From positions 18,940,082-19,004,081 of the forward strand of contig NC_067207.1 of the NCBI RefSeq assembly GCF_026262505.1: DNA of 64,000 nucleotides, written 5' to 3'. Below the pieces are notes generated by a model, which saw only the letters and a program-made list of their open reading frames with translations, ran no database searches and was not told where the DNA came from. The translations under genes were made by a program, and so were the position numbers. Each line of letters begins with the position of its first letter. The stretch's first letter is position 1. Positions 49,091 to 59,449 of this stretch are shown here, in pieces. This DNA is from Trichomonas vaginalis G3 (taxonomy: Eukaryota > Parabasalia > Trichomonadida > Trichomonadidae).

Positions 49091-49618
49091 TAGAGAAGCA
49101 TTGATAAAAAAATTTTTTTCCCCTTTGAAAATTATTATCAAACTAATTCCCATCAACAACTTACACAAAAATTCATAACCTCATTCAACTGATGTTGATG
49201 GATATCAAACAATTTCAATCATGAAATCTAAATAAAAATCTCAATTCATTAATAAAAGAAAAATATTCTAAAATGAATATGAGAATAAGCATACATCAGA
49301 CATTTATTGAGATATTTGATTAGCAGCAATCTATAACATCATGAAATAAAGAAAAAAATATCTAATTTTATTCTAAATTTAAGAATTTTTATACCAAAAT
49401 TGTTTGGCATCAACCAAAAAGCATAAATCTTTGTACATACAAGCAAATAATTACAGTTCTTTACTTCAATTTAGAAAATTTTGAAAAAAATAAGAATAAA
49501 ACAATGATGGTCTCAACTGTAAGGTCATATAGCTATAGATATGCATGTAAACACACATATCGATACTTGAAATAGGTCAGATTGATGAGTTTTGTTGATA
49601 TGCCGACGATTATTTTTG
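49091..49618. other. Divergent intergenic region
   Basis: AT-rich spacer between the metallophosphoesterase start and the Siw14-like gene start. The only feature seen is the initiator box at 49,619. Confidence 0.5.
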
Positions 49619-49623
49619 TCACT
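49619..49623 (+). promoter_or_regulatory. Initiator-like TCACT for the Siw14-like gene
   Basis: TTTTTGTCACTTTTTAAAAT immediately precedes ATG 49634. TCACT matches TCAYW, the fourth host gene in the window with this arrangement. Confidence 0.5.
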
Positions 49624-49633
49624 TTTTAAAATA

Positions 49634-50266
49634 ATGTCGCTTATTCCACCACCAAACTTTGGATTCGTGGAAAACGATTTATACAGATCAGCATTACCAA
49701 CTCAATCCAACTTTTCATTTTTGCAAACTCTCAGACTCAAAACAGTTGTTTTTCTATCACAAGATCAACCATCTTCGATTTTTCTTGAATTTATTAAAGA
49801 ACAGAATGTCAACTTTTGCGCCTTAGCTAGTTCTGATACTATGGCTGCTGGTCAGAGGTTCTCAGAACAACTTGCGCTTGACGCATTAAAAATTATTTTA
49901 AATCCAGATTCATATCCAGTCCTTGTCTGCTGCAATCTTGGTATTCATAGAACAGGCTCTGTCATTGGGTGCCTTAGAAAAGTACAGCGATGGGCTCTAT
50001 CAGCTATATTTGACGAATTTAGACGCTATTACGGTAACGGTAAACCTAGTGGCATACATGAACAGTTTATAGAATTATTCGATGTTGAACTAGTCCCTAT
50101 TCCTGATAATATTGATAAGCTTCCTTTCAAGATAATATTGCCCCAACAGAAAGAAGAACCATCGAAGCAAGAGAATAATTTTGAAAATAGAGTGGGATCT
50201 CTACCTAGGAAAACGACTCGCGTTGGTTCTTTGCCTCTTGGTCAAAAGCAATCCTCAATTATTTAA
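49634..50266 (+). CDS. Siw14/OCA1-like atypical dual-specificity phosphatase, 210 aa
   Basis: The N-terminal segment PPPNFGFVENDLYRSALPTQ is the hallmark of the plant-and-fungi atypical DSP (Siw14) family. The P-loop is CCNLGIHRTGS, with catalytic Cys 100 and Arg 106, preceded by LKIILNPDSYPVLV. In yeast and plants, members cleave inositol pyrophosphates. The C-terminal 45 residues are a polar tail containing a doubled RVGSLP motif. ATG 49634 is supported by an initiator box 11 bp upstream. Confidence 0.85.
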   Translation: MSLIPPPNFGFVENDLYRSALPTQSNFSFLQTLRLKTVVFLSQDQPSSIFLEFIKEQNVNFCALASSDTMAAGQRFSEQLALDALKIILNPDSYPVLVCCNLGIHRTGSVIGCLRKVQRWALSAIFDEFRRYYGNGKPSGIHEQFIELFDVELVPIPDNIDKLPFKIILPQQKEEPSKQENNFENRVGSLPRKTTRVGSLPLGQKQSSII

Positions 50267-50285
50267 TTACTTTTGTTTTATATTG

Positions 50286-50849
50286 TTAGCTCTGTATTAG
50301 ACATATACATATTGCGATTCCGAAGCTCTCGTAAAGCGTGAGCGGCTCTGTACAGTATAATTTAAATTCATCTTTGTATATTTGTTTTAAATCGAAAACT
50401 ACTTTATCTTTCTTTAGCATAGATATTTGTATTAAGTCGCTGCTACAATTAAGATTAACTTGAGGTCTCAAATGTAATTCTTCATCTGTAATGTGATCAG
50501 GATTTAAAAAAACATGAGGAGAACGACCTTCTCCTAGCATAAGTACTTTAATTTGTTTTGAATCTGGTGAATGAATAAGATAACTTGTTTGATGTGAAAC
50601 GCATTCAACTAAACCGACGTAAAATTCCGAATCTTTTTTATATTCTATTGCACTAGTAGCTACTAAATAGTTTTCTGTTTTGTTTTCATGAATTCCGGCT
50701 AAGATTAATTGTTCTTCATCTTCGGTATACAGATAATATCGTATTTTATCACCTTTTTTCTGTCGCCTAGTCATCAGATATGATTTTCCTGCATTTCTGT
50801 TATCAACTTTTAGTACAAATTCCTTCTTATAACTTTGATTCATTGTCAT
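50286..50849 (-). CDS. Tubby-like C-terminal domain protein, 187 aa
   Basis: The protein fits the tubby fold: RYYLYTEDEEQLILAGIHEN, then KTENYLVATSAIEY, YVGLVECVSH, and a C-terminal LYESFGIAICI helix, which corresponds to the buried central helix closing the tubby barrel. HITDEELHLRPQVNL stands where tubby proteins carry phosphoinositide-binding and export segments. It lacks an N-terminal extension or F-box. Tubby proteins bind PI(4,5)P2 at membranes; shorter versions occur in protists. It lies tail-to-tail with the phosphatase gene, only 19 bp apart. Confidence 0.6.
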   Translation of the reverse strand: MTMNQSYKKEFVLKVDNRNAGKSYLMTRRQKKGDKIRYYLYTEDEEQLILAGIHENKTENYLVATSAIEYKKDSEFYVGLVECVSHQTSYLIHSPDSKQIKVLMLGEGRSPHVFLNPDHITDEELHLRPQVNLNCSSDLIQISMLKKDKVVFDLKQIYKDEFKLYCTEPLTLYESFGIAICICLIQS

Positions 50850-51334
50850 ACTTTATAAAAATTTTTGGGCGATAAAAACAAAGTTGCTGATAGGATTTCA
50901 TGTTGATAAATTAAGAATACTAATAATACGGAAGTTATATTTGTTAAATTTCAATAATTTAAGTTATTATCCCTTTTATCTGAAGTTGGATTCGAATTTG
51001 CCATAACGCATATTCATTTTCATCAAAAATTGTATTGCACATTAAATACAATACAATCTTATATGTGGTTTCTCTACAATATACACGAATTTAAATGGTA
51101 ATTTATAAAATTCAGCATATTGTTATCAATATTCTCCGAGAAGGAAATTTTGGAATAAGAGACGCATGAAATTCATGTCGGCTTCCAGATTTTATCATTT
51201 GCAAATTGCACATTTATTTTGAGCATATTTCCAAAAAATTTAAAGTAAAATTGAAGAGTATCTGTACACTGATTCATCTCCTTTCATAATTTCTTTCCTA
51301 TAAGTTTAAAGGAAAATTTTTAAACGTACAGTGA
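50850..51334. other. Divergent intergenic region
   Basis: AT-rich spacer between the tubby-like gene start and the coiled-coil gene start. No clear TCAYW box near either ATG. Confidence 0.5.
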
Positions 51335-52459
51335 ATGAATAATGCTCAAGAAGAGATTATTAAATTGGCAAAAGCAACTCAAAAAGCAAATACAGATTTA
51401 ATAAACCAAAGGAAACAAATTCAGATAACTTATTCTACAAATCAGAAAAGATTACTCGATATACAGAATGAATTTGAGCAATTTTCAAAGACAAATCAAT
51501 CAAAAGAACTACAAAAAGAATATAATTCACTTTCTAATCATTATAATAGTTTGCAACAAGAAAATAATGGAATTTTAGAAGAAATAGAAAAAATTAAAGA
51601 ATTATTTCGTCCAGCTGTTGAAAAGTACTGTCAAGAGCGTGAGATGTGCAAGGATATAAAAGCCAAAAAACTTAAAGCTACTTCTGAACTTGAAAAATTA
51701 AATGAATACATTAAAAAAGTTTCAACTACAGTAACATTATCACAGCAAAATGCGATTCTCAAGGAAGAGTTCGCTCAAAAAGAGAAGAATTACCTTAATA
51801 AGATAGACAAATTGCAAGAATCTCTAAAAGATTTACAATATCAATTAGATCAAATAATGGATGAACGGTCAAAAGCCAAATTCCAAGTAAGTGAACAAAT
51901 TAGTACAATAAAGGCATTAGAAGAAAGAAAAGATAGAAGAGATAATTCAATTGACAAATTAGATCGCAGTATACGTGAAAAAACTCAAGAATACAACGAC
52001 AAAGATGATTATCTAAACACTTTAAAGAAAGAAAAAGCAGATGTACAGAATGAATTAGAAAATGTATTAAATGAAATTACGAAAACGAGAAAAGCAATTA
52101 AAAAGATGCAACTTAAAACAGCTGAAGCTGAACAAAAGAAACTCGAAGCAGCAGCAAAGTTCGCTCCTCTTGAAAAGGCCTTCACAGACAAAATCAATGA
52201 AATTAAAAGCATTTCTAAGCAGAAATTTGATGCTCAATTAGAAGATATTAAGAAAAATATGAGTGAGATAGATAGTACGCTGATTCAGAAACGAACCGAA
52301 TATGAAAATGCTTCAAATTTGAACAAAGATCTCAAGGATAAAGTTCAATCTCTACAAAAAGAATTAAATGAAAAATCTGCTGAACAAGAGCGTATTTTGA
52401 ACGATTTAAACATCGAAAAAGCCCAACTTGCGCAAAAACTCGCAGAAGTTACAGTATAA
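51335..52459 (+). CDS. Long coiled-coil protein, 374 aa
   Basis: Nearly the whole length is Lys/Glu/Gln/Leu-rich heptad repeat (YCQEREMCKDIKAKKLKATS; KNYLNKIDKLQESLKDLQYQ; DRSIREKTQEYNDKDDYLN), with no globular domain or membrane segment. It resembles structural coiled-coil or SMC/myosin-tail-like proteins only in composition. The frame is free of insertions and ends with the short tail KLAEVTV. Possibly a cytoskeletal or centrosome-type component; no specific family assigned. Confidence 0.7.
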   Translation: MNNAQEEIIKLAKATQKANTDLINQRKQIQITYSTNQKRLLDIQNEFEQFSKTNQSKELQKEYNSLSNHYNSLQQENNGILEEIEKIKELFRPAVEKYCQEREMCKDIKAKKLKATSELEKLNEYIKKVSTTVTLSQQNAILKEEFAQKEKNYLNKIDKLQESLKDLQYQLDQIMDERSKAKFQVSEQISTIKALEERKDRRDNSIDKLDRSIREKTQEYNDKDDYLNTLKKEKADVQNELENVLNEITKTRKAIKKMQLKTAEAEQKKLEAAAKFAPLEKAFTDKINEIKSISKQKFDAQLEDIKKNMSEIDSTLIQKRTEYENASNLNKDLKDKVQSLQKELNEKSAEQERILNDLNIEKAQLAQKLAEVTV

Positions 52460-52967
52460 CTCAAAGAAACAAAAAATCAATGAGAATCCTATGCGTCATG
52501 CAGTCTTATCTTTGTACACAGTATGTGATGATGAATGTTTCGAAAGAAAATCTCAATTTTCTAAATTTATCTAAGATTAGAAAATCTGATACGTAGCTCA
52601 AGAAGTTTATGTATAAAAACTGCAAAGAATCATAATGCTTTAGATATCAATGAAAATTTGCAAAAAATTATTTTGGTATTGTTGAAAAATTTTTTGGAAC
52701 GCGCGGTTTTTCAGAAAAAATTGAATTACCCCATTCAAATAAAACTATCGTATTTTAACTAATATAAATAGAGATTTATCATTCTTATACAATAAGGTAT
52801 GTTTTTTGTTGTAAACAGAAATTCATCAAAAGTGACACCTCAGAAAAGCTAAAATATTGAATTTTTGGAACTTTTGATAGAGCACGTTTTTAAATATTAA
52901 TTAAAGTAAATGTATATTTTGTAAAGATTCTTTTTAATAAAAAAATAAAATTTTGAAGAAGAACACA
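52460..52967. other. Spacer before the long palindrome
   Basis: AT-rich DNA. GTAAACAGAAATTCATCAAA at 52,811 recurs inverted at about 54,030, so the inverted duplication extends discontinuously beyond the core palindrome. Confidence 0.5.
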
Positions 52968-53887
52968 AAATCTTCTGAAAAATAATATCACATAAACTCA
53001 TATTATTTTCTAATATATAACTATTTTATATAAAAATCAAATTCAATGATCTTAAAAGCGAAGGATAAACCTCAAAATTTACGAATATAATGAGTGGGAA
53101 TATAATGCTTATCTATCATAAAACCATATGAAATATCAATTTTTGCTTTACGCCTAATTTTTGACGACAATTAGCAAAAAATGTTAAATGTTAACACTCA
53201 GTCCATTTGAATATGAAAAATAAAATTGACTTTGATTAAATGTTTTTATTTATCATGCAATTCTTCTTGCGACCAAAGATTTGACTAAAAGTTCAAAAAA
53301 TAAGATAGCTTAAAAAATAATATACGGTAGTGTTTACTAATAGATGAATAGTATATAAATTCTATTAAAATGGATTTGATCCAAAAAAATATAAAACCAA
53401 AAATAATTGTTATAATTTAAATGAAGAAGTAATTTAAAACGATTTTATTTATGATCAAATTTTATATATTTTTTTGGATCAAATCCATTTTAATAGAATT
53501 TATATACTATTCATCTATTAGTAAACACTACCGTATATTATTTTTTAAGCTATCTTATTTTTTGAACTTTTAGTCAAATCTTTGGTCGCAAGAAGAATTG
53601 CATGATAAATAAAAAATTTAATCAAAGTCAATTTTATTTTTCATATTCAAATGGACTGAGTGTTAACATTTAACATTTTTTGCTAATTGTCGTCAAAAAT
53701 TAGGCGTAAAGCAAAAATTGATATTTCATATGGTTTTATGATAGATAAGCATTATATTCCACTCATTATATTCGTAAATTTTGAGGTTTATCCTTCGCTT
53801 TTAAGATCATTGAATTTGATTTTTATATAAAATAGTTATATATTAAAAATAATATGAGTTTATGTGATATTATTTTTCAGAAGATTT
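52968..53887. repeat. Long palindrome, arms about 425 bp
   Basis: The left arm (52,968 to about 53,395) and the right arm (about 53,460-53,887) are reverse complements with only scattered small differences; the spacer is about 65 bp. Outer matches at 52,811-52,837 and 54,029-54,054 extend it. No open frame is present. It could be a foldback transposon or an inverted duplication. Confidence 0.85.
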
Positions 53888-55616
53888 CATTCTATATGCC
53901 TATGAAAAGTACTCTCAAAACTAACTTTTTCCTAATTATAATTAAATCTAGAATATTGTATTATGCTTAGTATTATTTCATTTTTCTCATTCAATTTAGA
54001 ATTTACAAATGTCAAAAAATTGAGAGCTGTCACTTTTGATGAATTTCTGTTTATTACATTTTAAAATAGATTATCTCTATATGTGAACTTGAATTTCTCA
54101 TCACATTATTGACAATCCAAAAGACATTCGAATCTAAAGAATAAAAATTTAATTTCCTAAATAGAGTAGATTTTCTTTCTATTTCGTTCTTTTGACCAAA
54201 TATAATTTTGAAACAAATATTCAAGAGATTTAATTAGAAATTAATATGAAATCATTAGATAGTTGTTATTACTATAACAATCCTATTACTTGTATATGAA
54301 ATCTTTATTATTTAGTTTATATCAAATTTTAATTGATATCATTTTAAAGTACAAATGCTTAGATATGGTTTTATACTAGATTCATACAATTTCATATTGT
54401 TGTTGATGACAGATTCGGCATCAGTGTGGTTTCATCCCGAATTTTTTATAAATGATTGAAAAATAACAGCCTTGAATATCACATATCCCTATTTTATTAT
54501 AAATTATGCGCGAGTGCACAGTTTTTAATCGCAATATTCCAATTTGATTAAAGAATTTGTATTTTAGCATCATATCTATTATTCATATATGAAACATTTC
54601 GATTATTTATCATGCTTCTAGAATTTTATACTTGAATGCAAAGATCAATATTGGCCGTTTAAAAATTCTCATATACTAGAGTCAAAATCTCGAGCACAAA
54701 AGTGACATTGAATACTTGTAAGTATTGAATTCCCATGTAAACTATTCATTTCTATCGTTTTTTGTAGTCCACATTTCCTCACTCTCGATTTTACTCATAA
54801 AAATATTAAAAAATCACTATACAATATATAAAATATATATTTATATGGTTAAAACAATGTTATTTTTGCGAGATTTCATCTGAAATTAAAATTAGGGATT
54901 TTTTGAATTTTGAACTAAAATTTGTGATTGGCAAATATTGAATAATCGATTGGAATATGAAAGAAATACTTTAAAATTGAATAGAATGTGCCGATAGAAT
55001 TTTTCTCACAATTTTAAAAAGTCGTTCAAATCCTATTTTTGATTGAGTTTTTGCAATTGTTATATATCAAGTGACAAGTTAAAAATAAAATTTTTGTTGC
55101 ACTACTATTTTTGCAACAATTTGTAAATTACGTGCATCCCTTGTATTCCAGTGATCAACATCGAGATTACATATTGTAAGAAATCCTTTTGAAGTAGATC
55201 TCTATTTGAATTCAAATTCGGACAGTCTATTTCATGTTGCTTCGTGAGAATGTATATAATTTGCAATGTGAATATTATATAATTGATTCTGTATAAATAA
55301 GTAATTATGCTTTAGGAAACTGCTCGGCATTGCATGAGATCTAATCTTATAATAATTTTTTAGATATGTTGAAATATGTAATATTTAGCTTCAATATCAT
55401 TTATTATGGTGTGTCTTTGCTGTTTTTTGATATTGGATATCAATGACTCTTCTGTGAACGAAAAAATCATATAAATCATTAAATTCTAAACGTAAGCGAA
55501 ACTCATTCCAATTTATTATTAGAATCAAATCTATTTTAAAATTGAGCTATTCGTTAAATCACAAAAGGATACTTTATATTTTTAGTCAAAATTTTGTTGA
55601 TAAGCTTATTGGCGCA
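53888..55616. other. AT-rich spacer without a gene
   Basis: Nothing beyond the outer palindrome match near 54,030 is noted. Confidence 0.5.
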
Positions 55617-56035
55617 ATCTCATGTTCTTCCTGGAAGCAGCGCACAGACCAGTCAGAAGCGCTCCTTCCAGGACCAGAAAGACTAGAAGGGGGTCCTGAC
55701 CTTGAGAAAGGACCCCTTCCAGGTCTTTCTGGGACAATTCGGTTCGCATTGCGAGTGTCTGCTGCTTCTTTTGACCAAAGCAGCAGACACTCGCAATTAT
55801 TGTTGCGGCAAGTGCATCTGTGGTGTCGGAATGCACTTGCCGCGAACTTCGAGCAATCTCCTGATCTTCCTGGAAGCAGCGCACAGACAGTCAGAAGCGC
55901 TCCTTCCAGGACCAGAAAGACTAGAAGGGGGCCCTGACCTTGAGAAAGGACCTCCTTCCAGGTCTTTCTCCAAGGAACATTGTGCCATTGTGGGAGACAT
56001 GCAGAGGCAATGTCTCCCAGAATGATACATTGCGA
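55617..56035. repeat. GC-rich hairpin island with direct repeat
   Basis: About half G+C, in contrast to the surrounding AT-rich DNA. A ~110-bp direct repeat (CTTCCTGGAAGCAGCGCACA at 55,627 and about 55,869) contains AGAAGCGCTCCTTCCAGGAC. Between the copies are two strong hairpins: GCGAGTGTCTGCTGCTT with its inverse (about 55,750-55,795) and GCGGCAAGTGCAT with ATGCACTTGCCGC (about 55,805-55,843). A third (TGGGAGACAT / ATGTCTCCCA) closes the island near 55,990-56,020. Open frames here are antisense to one another and follow from the repeats. Confidence 0.7.
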
Positions 56036-57001
56036 CCAACATGAGTGAATGGGACACTCTATTCTTTCAATTTTCTCATTAATATTTTATCTTTTTTTAT
56101 TAGATCAATAAATAAACTCTTTTAATGTTCACAATTACATAAATCCATATGAATCAATTCGCTATTTATTTAGTCTCTAATTTTAATAGCTTTTTTGAAT
56201 CTTGCAATCTAAATAATTAATATATGCAGGTCATTTTATTTTTTTTCTTAATTACATTATATATAATAATAGATTATATGTCCAAATCGAACAAATTGTG
56301 AATTTTTACTTTTGAATGGTATTCAAATTTACCCTCTCCTAAGAAAATGCCCCAACAATAATTTTTTCTCCCATGCTTATGTTGAGGATTTTGCCATCAA
56401 AACATGAATTTTATCTATTACTACAGTTATTAAAAAGTATTTCACGCTCAGATAGTGAAAATATTCAACTTTTCAAGAAATGCAATAATCTTCAGAAATC
56501 ATGTGAACGAAATTGATGATATAATAAACTACTATGATGCACAACAAATTTATTTTTGTTGGAGAATCATAAAAAATCTCAATATTTCCAAATGCGAGTT
56601 TATCCTCAGAAAATTGCTAATCAAATACTTGCTATAATATTGATTAATGTAATATATTAGCACAATTTTTAACATTAAAACTTACAAAAATCTAATATTC
56701 GCGGAAAAGTTTTGCCCTCAGAAAATTTTTAATCAAATTGTTGCTATAATATTGATTAATGTAATGCATTAGCACAGTTTTTAATATTAAAACTGGCAAA
56801 ATTCTAATATTCGCGAAAAAGTTTTGCCCTCAGAAAATTTTAACTGCATTTTTTATATAAAATTCTATAAGATACATAGAACATATTCTAATTTTATTTG
56901 TCTATCACCAAAATAACGAACTCAAAAAATTTGAAGTCTTTAAATCATCTTGTCTCCTATTCCAAAAGAATGTCGTTGTTAGACTAAACAATTATTTTTT
57001 A
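56036..57001. repeat. Spacer with ~112-bp tandem repeat
   Basis: CCTCAGAAAATT recurs at 56,603, 56,716 and 56,828. The units between share TTGCTATAATATTGATTAAT and AATATTCGCG. No coding sequence is likely here. Confidence 0.6.
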
Positions 57002-57632
57002 TTTAAGGGGGTAGGTTTGAATAGTTGTAAATTTTTTAATAAAATCACTTTTTCTCCATATCACGGCAATATTTTTGGACAATCATAAGTGTTATGAGCA
57101 CAGTCATAGTCAGAGTAGGTACTGACAAAGTTTCGACGATCACACTATTCTACGTATGTTTGTCAGTTACTTACAAAAAAATTACTTAAAATTGAATCAA
57201 GTCATTAAATACAAAACTAGGGTTTGCGAAAATGGTAGAAATGATCATTGCTACTATTTCTTCATAAAAATAGGAGAACAGAATTTTAATACACAGCAAT
57301 AACGTATGTAATTTATCATGTAAATTGTAAGTTAAAGCTGTGTATTAAAATTCTGTTCTCCTATTTTTATGAAGAAATAGTAGCAATGATCATTTCTACC
57401 ATTTTCGCAAACCCTAGTTTTGTATTTAATGACTTGATTCAATTTTAAGTAATTTTTTTGTAAGTAACTGACAAACATACGTAGAATAGTGTGATCGTCG
57501 AAACTTTGTCAGTACCTACTCTGACTATGACTGTGCTCATAACACTTATGATTGTCCAAAAATATTGCCGTGATATGGAGAAAAAGTGATTTTATTAAAA
57601 AATTTACAACTATTCAAACCTACCCCCTTAAA
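57002..57632. mobile_element. Perfect palindrome, 296-bp arms, TTAA ends
   Basis: The left arm 57,002-57,297 and the right arm 57,337-57,632 are exact reverse complements by eye, with a 39-bp spacer. Each end reads TTTAAGGGGGTAGG inward, so the terminus can be seen as a TTAA target with GGGGG ends, or a TA target with AGGGGG ends. There is no transposase. This looks like a recently made miniature foldback element. Confidence 0.8.
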
Positions 57633-57898
57633 CTAAAATTATTAATTGAATAGGTTAAAAATAGGAACGCGATTTTTGGGCTAAAATTCAAAAGTTTACA
57701 AAATTTTGAAAGGTTTTTTCCTCTCAATTTGCTTTTCGCGTCTCAATTTGTGTCCCTAGTATATTTTTGTTATATATTTTGTTTGATGATTTCAATTAAT
57801 AGAATTTAATATGTTTGTTATGTTTTGTTATATTATATTATAAAAAGTTTAAATTTCGAAATCGGAATTTTAAATTTACACTTTTTTTGGATATTATT

Positions 57899-59449
57899 TT
57901 ATAATTTAAGGGCATCGATCCACTTTGTAACTTCTGGATATGTTTCGTCATCGTCAAGTTCATCTCTTGTGCAGAGAGGAGCTAATTCTTGTGCTCCAAG
58001 TTCTTTCATCCTTTCGAAGACAGATTTCGCAAATCCGCAAAATGTCTTCTTGTATCCGGACGATCCGCAGCCGAGAACTGTAAATTTGACGTTTTTCATA
58101 TCAATATCCGTGGATTTAAGGGTTTCCCAGAACTTTGTTGCAGGCTGAGGTGGATTACCTCTTCCGTAGGTTGAAAGGACGAAGACAATTTCGTCTGCTG
58201 ATGAAAGAGAATTTGGATCAATATCTGCAATGTTAAATGCATCAACTCCGAACTGCATTGCAATCTTTTCTGCATATTCTTGTGATGTGCCGCCCTGTGT
58301 TGCGTAAATAACGAACTTTTGAGGTAATTTCGATTCGATTTTCGCTGTAACAGGGGAATTCGAAAGATTTCGGAGGTGATCGGGTACTCTCGTGAGTTTT
58401 GGCTTGAGATTGTTTGCATCTGAGAAGAATCCGGGAACAACTTCTCCGCATTTTTCGCATTTTCCGCCTTTCATCTTTACTTCTGTTCCGAACCAGATGC
58501 GGTCGACGAGTAAATGGCCACAGTTGGGGCAGCGAGTAACTCTGGCCTCAGGAGCTTGGACATTACCCATATATACGTATTTTAATCCTGCTTTCTTGCC
58601 AATAGCGGCTGCTCTCTTGAGGGTTTCGAGAGGTGTACGTCCAAAGCCTTCGAAATTGTAGTCATCGTGATATGCGGAAAGGTGCCATGGAATATCTTTT
58701 CCAACACTCGCCAAAAAGTTGGCAGCTGCTGTAAGTTCTTCGTCGCTATCGTTGTTCTTTGGAATAATGAGGGTTGTAACTTCGGTGTGGATACCCATTG
58801 CGTAACAACGACGAATTGTGTTGCAAACTGGTTCAAGATGACCACCGCAGGTCTTCATGTAGAACTTATCGTTGAAGGATTTGAGATCTATGTTGACTGC
58901 ATCGAGGTAAGGAGCAAGATAATCTAAGCATTCAACACTTTCGTAGCCATTTGTGACGTAGACTGTGTATAAGCCTTTCTCTTTGGCTAATTTAAAGACT
59001 TCATGAGAAAATTCTGACGAAACAGTAGGCTCGTTGTATGTTGATGCAATAGATTGGCAACTATTTTTGATTGCACTACTAACAACACGTTCTGGTGTTA
59101 ATTTCTTCAGGCGGCCGATATCGCTTTCATGGATGCAGCCAACATCTTCAATATCAAGGCCCCACATACTCAGGCTAGAATTTTGGCAAAATTGGCACGA
59201 AAAATTGCAACCAACTGTGCCGTATGAATAAATACTGGATCCAGGAAGGAAGTGATGAAGAGGTTTCTTCTCAATTGGATCAATAGCAACTGTATACCTT
59301 CCGTATGTTGGTAAAACTGGTTGTCCATTGTTGTTACCACGAATACGACACTTTCCAAGCTTTCCTGGAGCTATTTGACAGTAATGACTGCAGCAAAGAC
59401 ACTGTAAGTAGTTATCTGGAAGTTGTTTGAAGAGAGGAGAATTTGTCAT
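57899..59449 (-). CDS. Radical SAM enzyme fused to flavodoxin, 516 aa
   Basis: Residues 1-35 hold four Cys (CLCC...C...C), a pattern seen in AmmeMemoRadiSam-type radical SAM proteins. The cluster motif is CNFSCQFC (Cys 81, 85, 88), followed by STYNEPTVSSEF and IDLKSFNDKFY, also typical of that group, and HLSAYHDDY. Two CxxC pairs (307-310, 331-334) form a rubredoxin-like zinc ribbon. Residues 378-516 are a flavodoxin-like domain: VIYATQGGTSQEYAEKIA (FMN phosphate loop), FVLSTYGRGNPP and FTVLGCGSSGYKKTFCGFAK. The flavodoxin presumably supplies electrons to the cluster. TYW1 has the reverse order. The substrate is unknown. ATG 59449 is the natural start. Confidence 0.88.
   Translation of the reverse strand: MTNSPLFKQLPDNYLQCLCCSHYCQIAPGKLGKCRIRGNNNGQPVLPTYGRYTVAIDPIEKKPLHHFLPGSSIYSYGTVGCNFSCQFCQNSSLSMWGLDIEDVGCIHESDIGRLKKLTPERVVSSAIKNSCQSIASTYNEPTVSSEFSHEVFKLAKEKGLYTVYVTNGYESVECLDYLAPYLDAVNIDLKSFNDKFYMKTCGGHLEPVCNTIRRCYAMGIHTEVTTLIIPKNNDSDEELTAAANFLASVGKDIPWHLSAYHDDYNFEGFGRTPLETLKRAAAIGKKAGLKYVYMGNVQAPEARVTRCPNCGHLLVDRIWFGTEVKMKGGKCEKCGEVVPGFFSDANNLKPKLTRVPDHLRNLSNSPVTAKIESKLPQKFVIYATQGGTSQEYAEKIAMQFGVDAFNIADIDPNSLSSADEIVFVLSTYGRGNPPQPATKFWETLKSTDIDMKNVKFTVLGCGSSGYKKTFCGFAKSVFERMKELGAQELAPLCTRDELDDDETYPEVTKWIDALKL

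Noticed and set aside
55542-56057. Frames of 86-131 residues in the GC-rich island
   Set aside because: They arise from direct and inverted repeats and mirror one another on both strands; composition is not protein-like.
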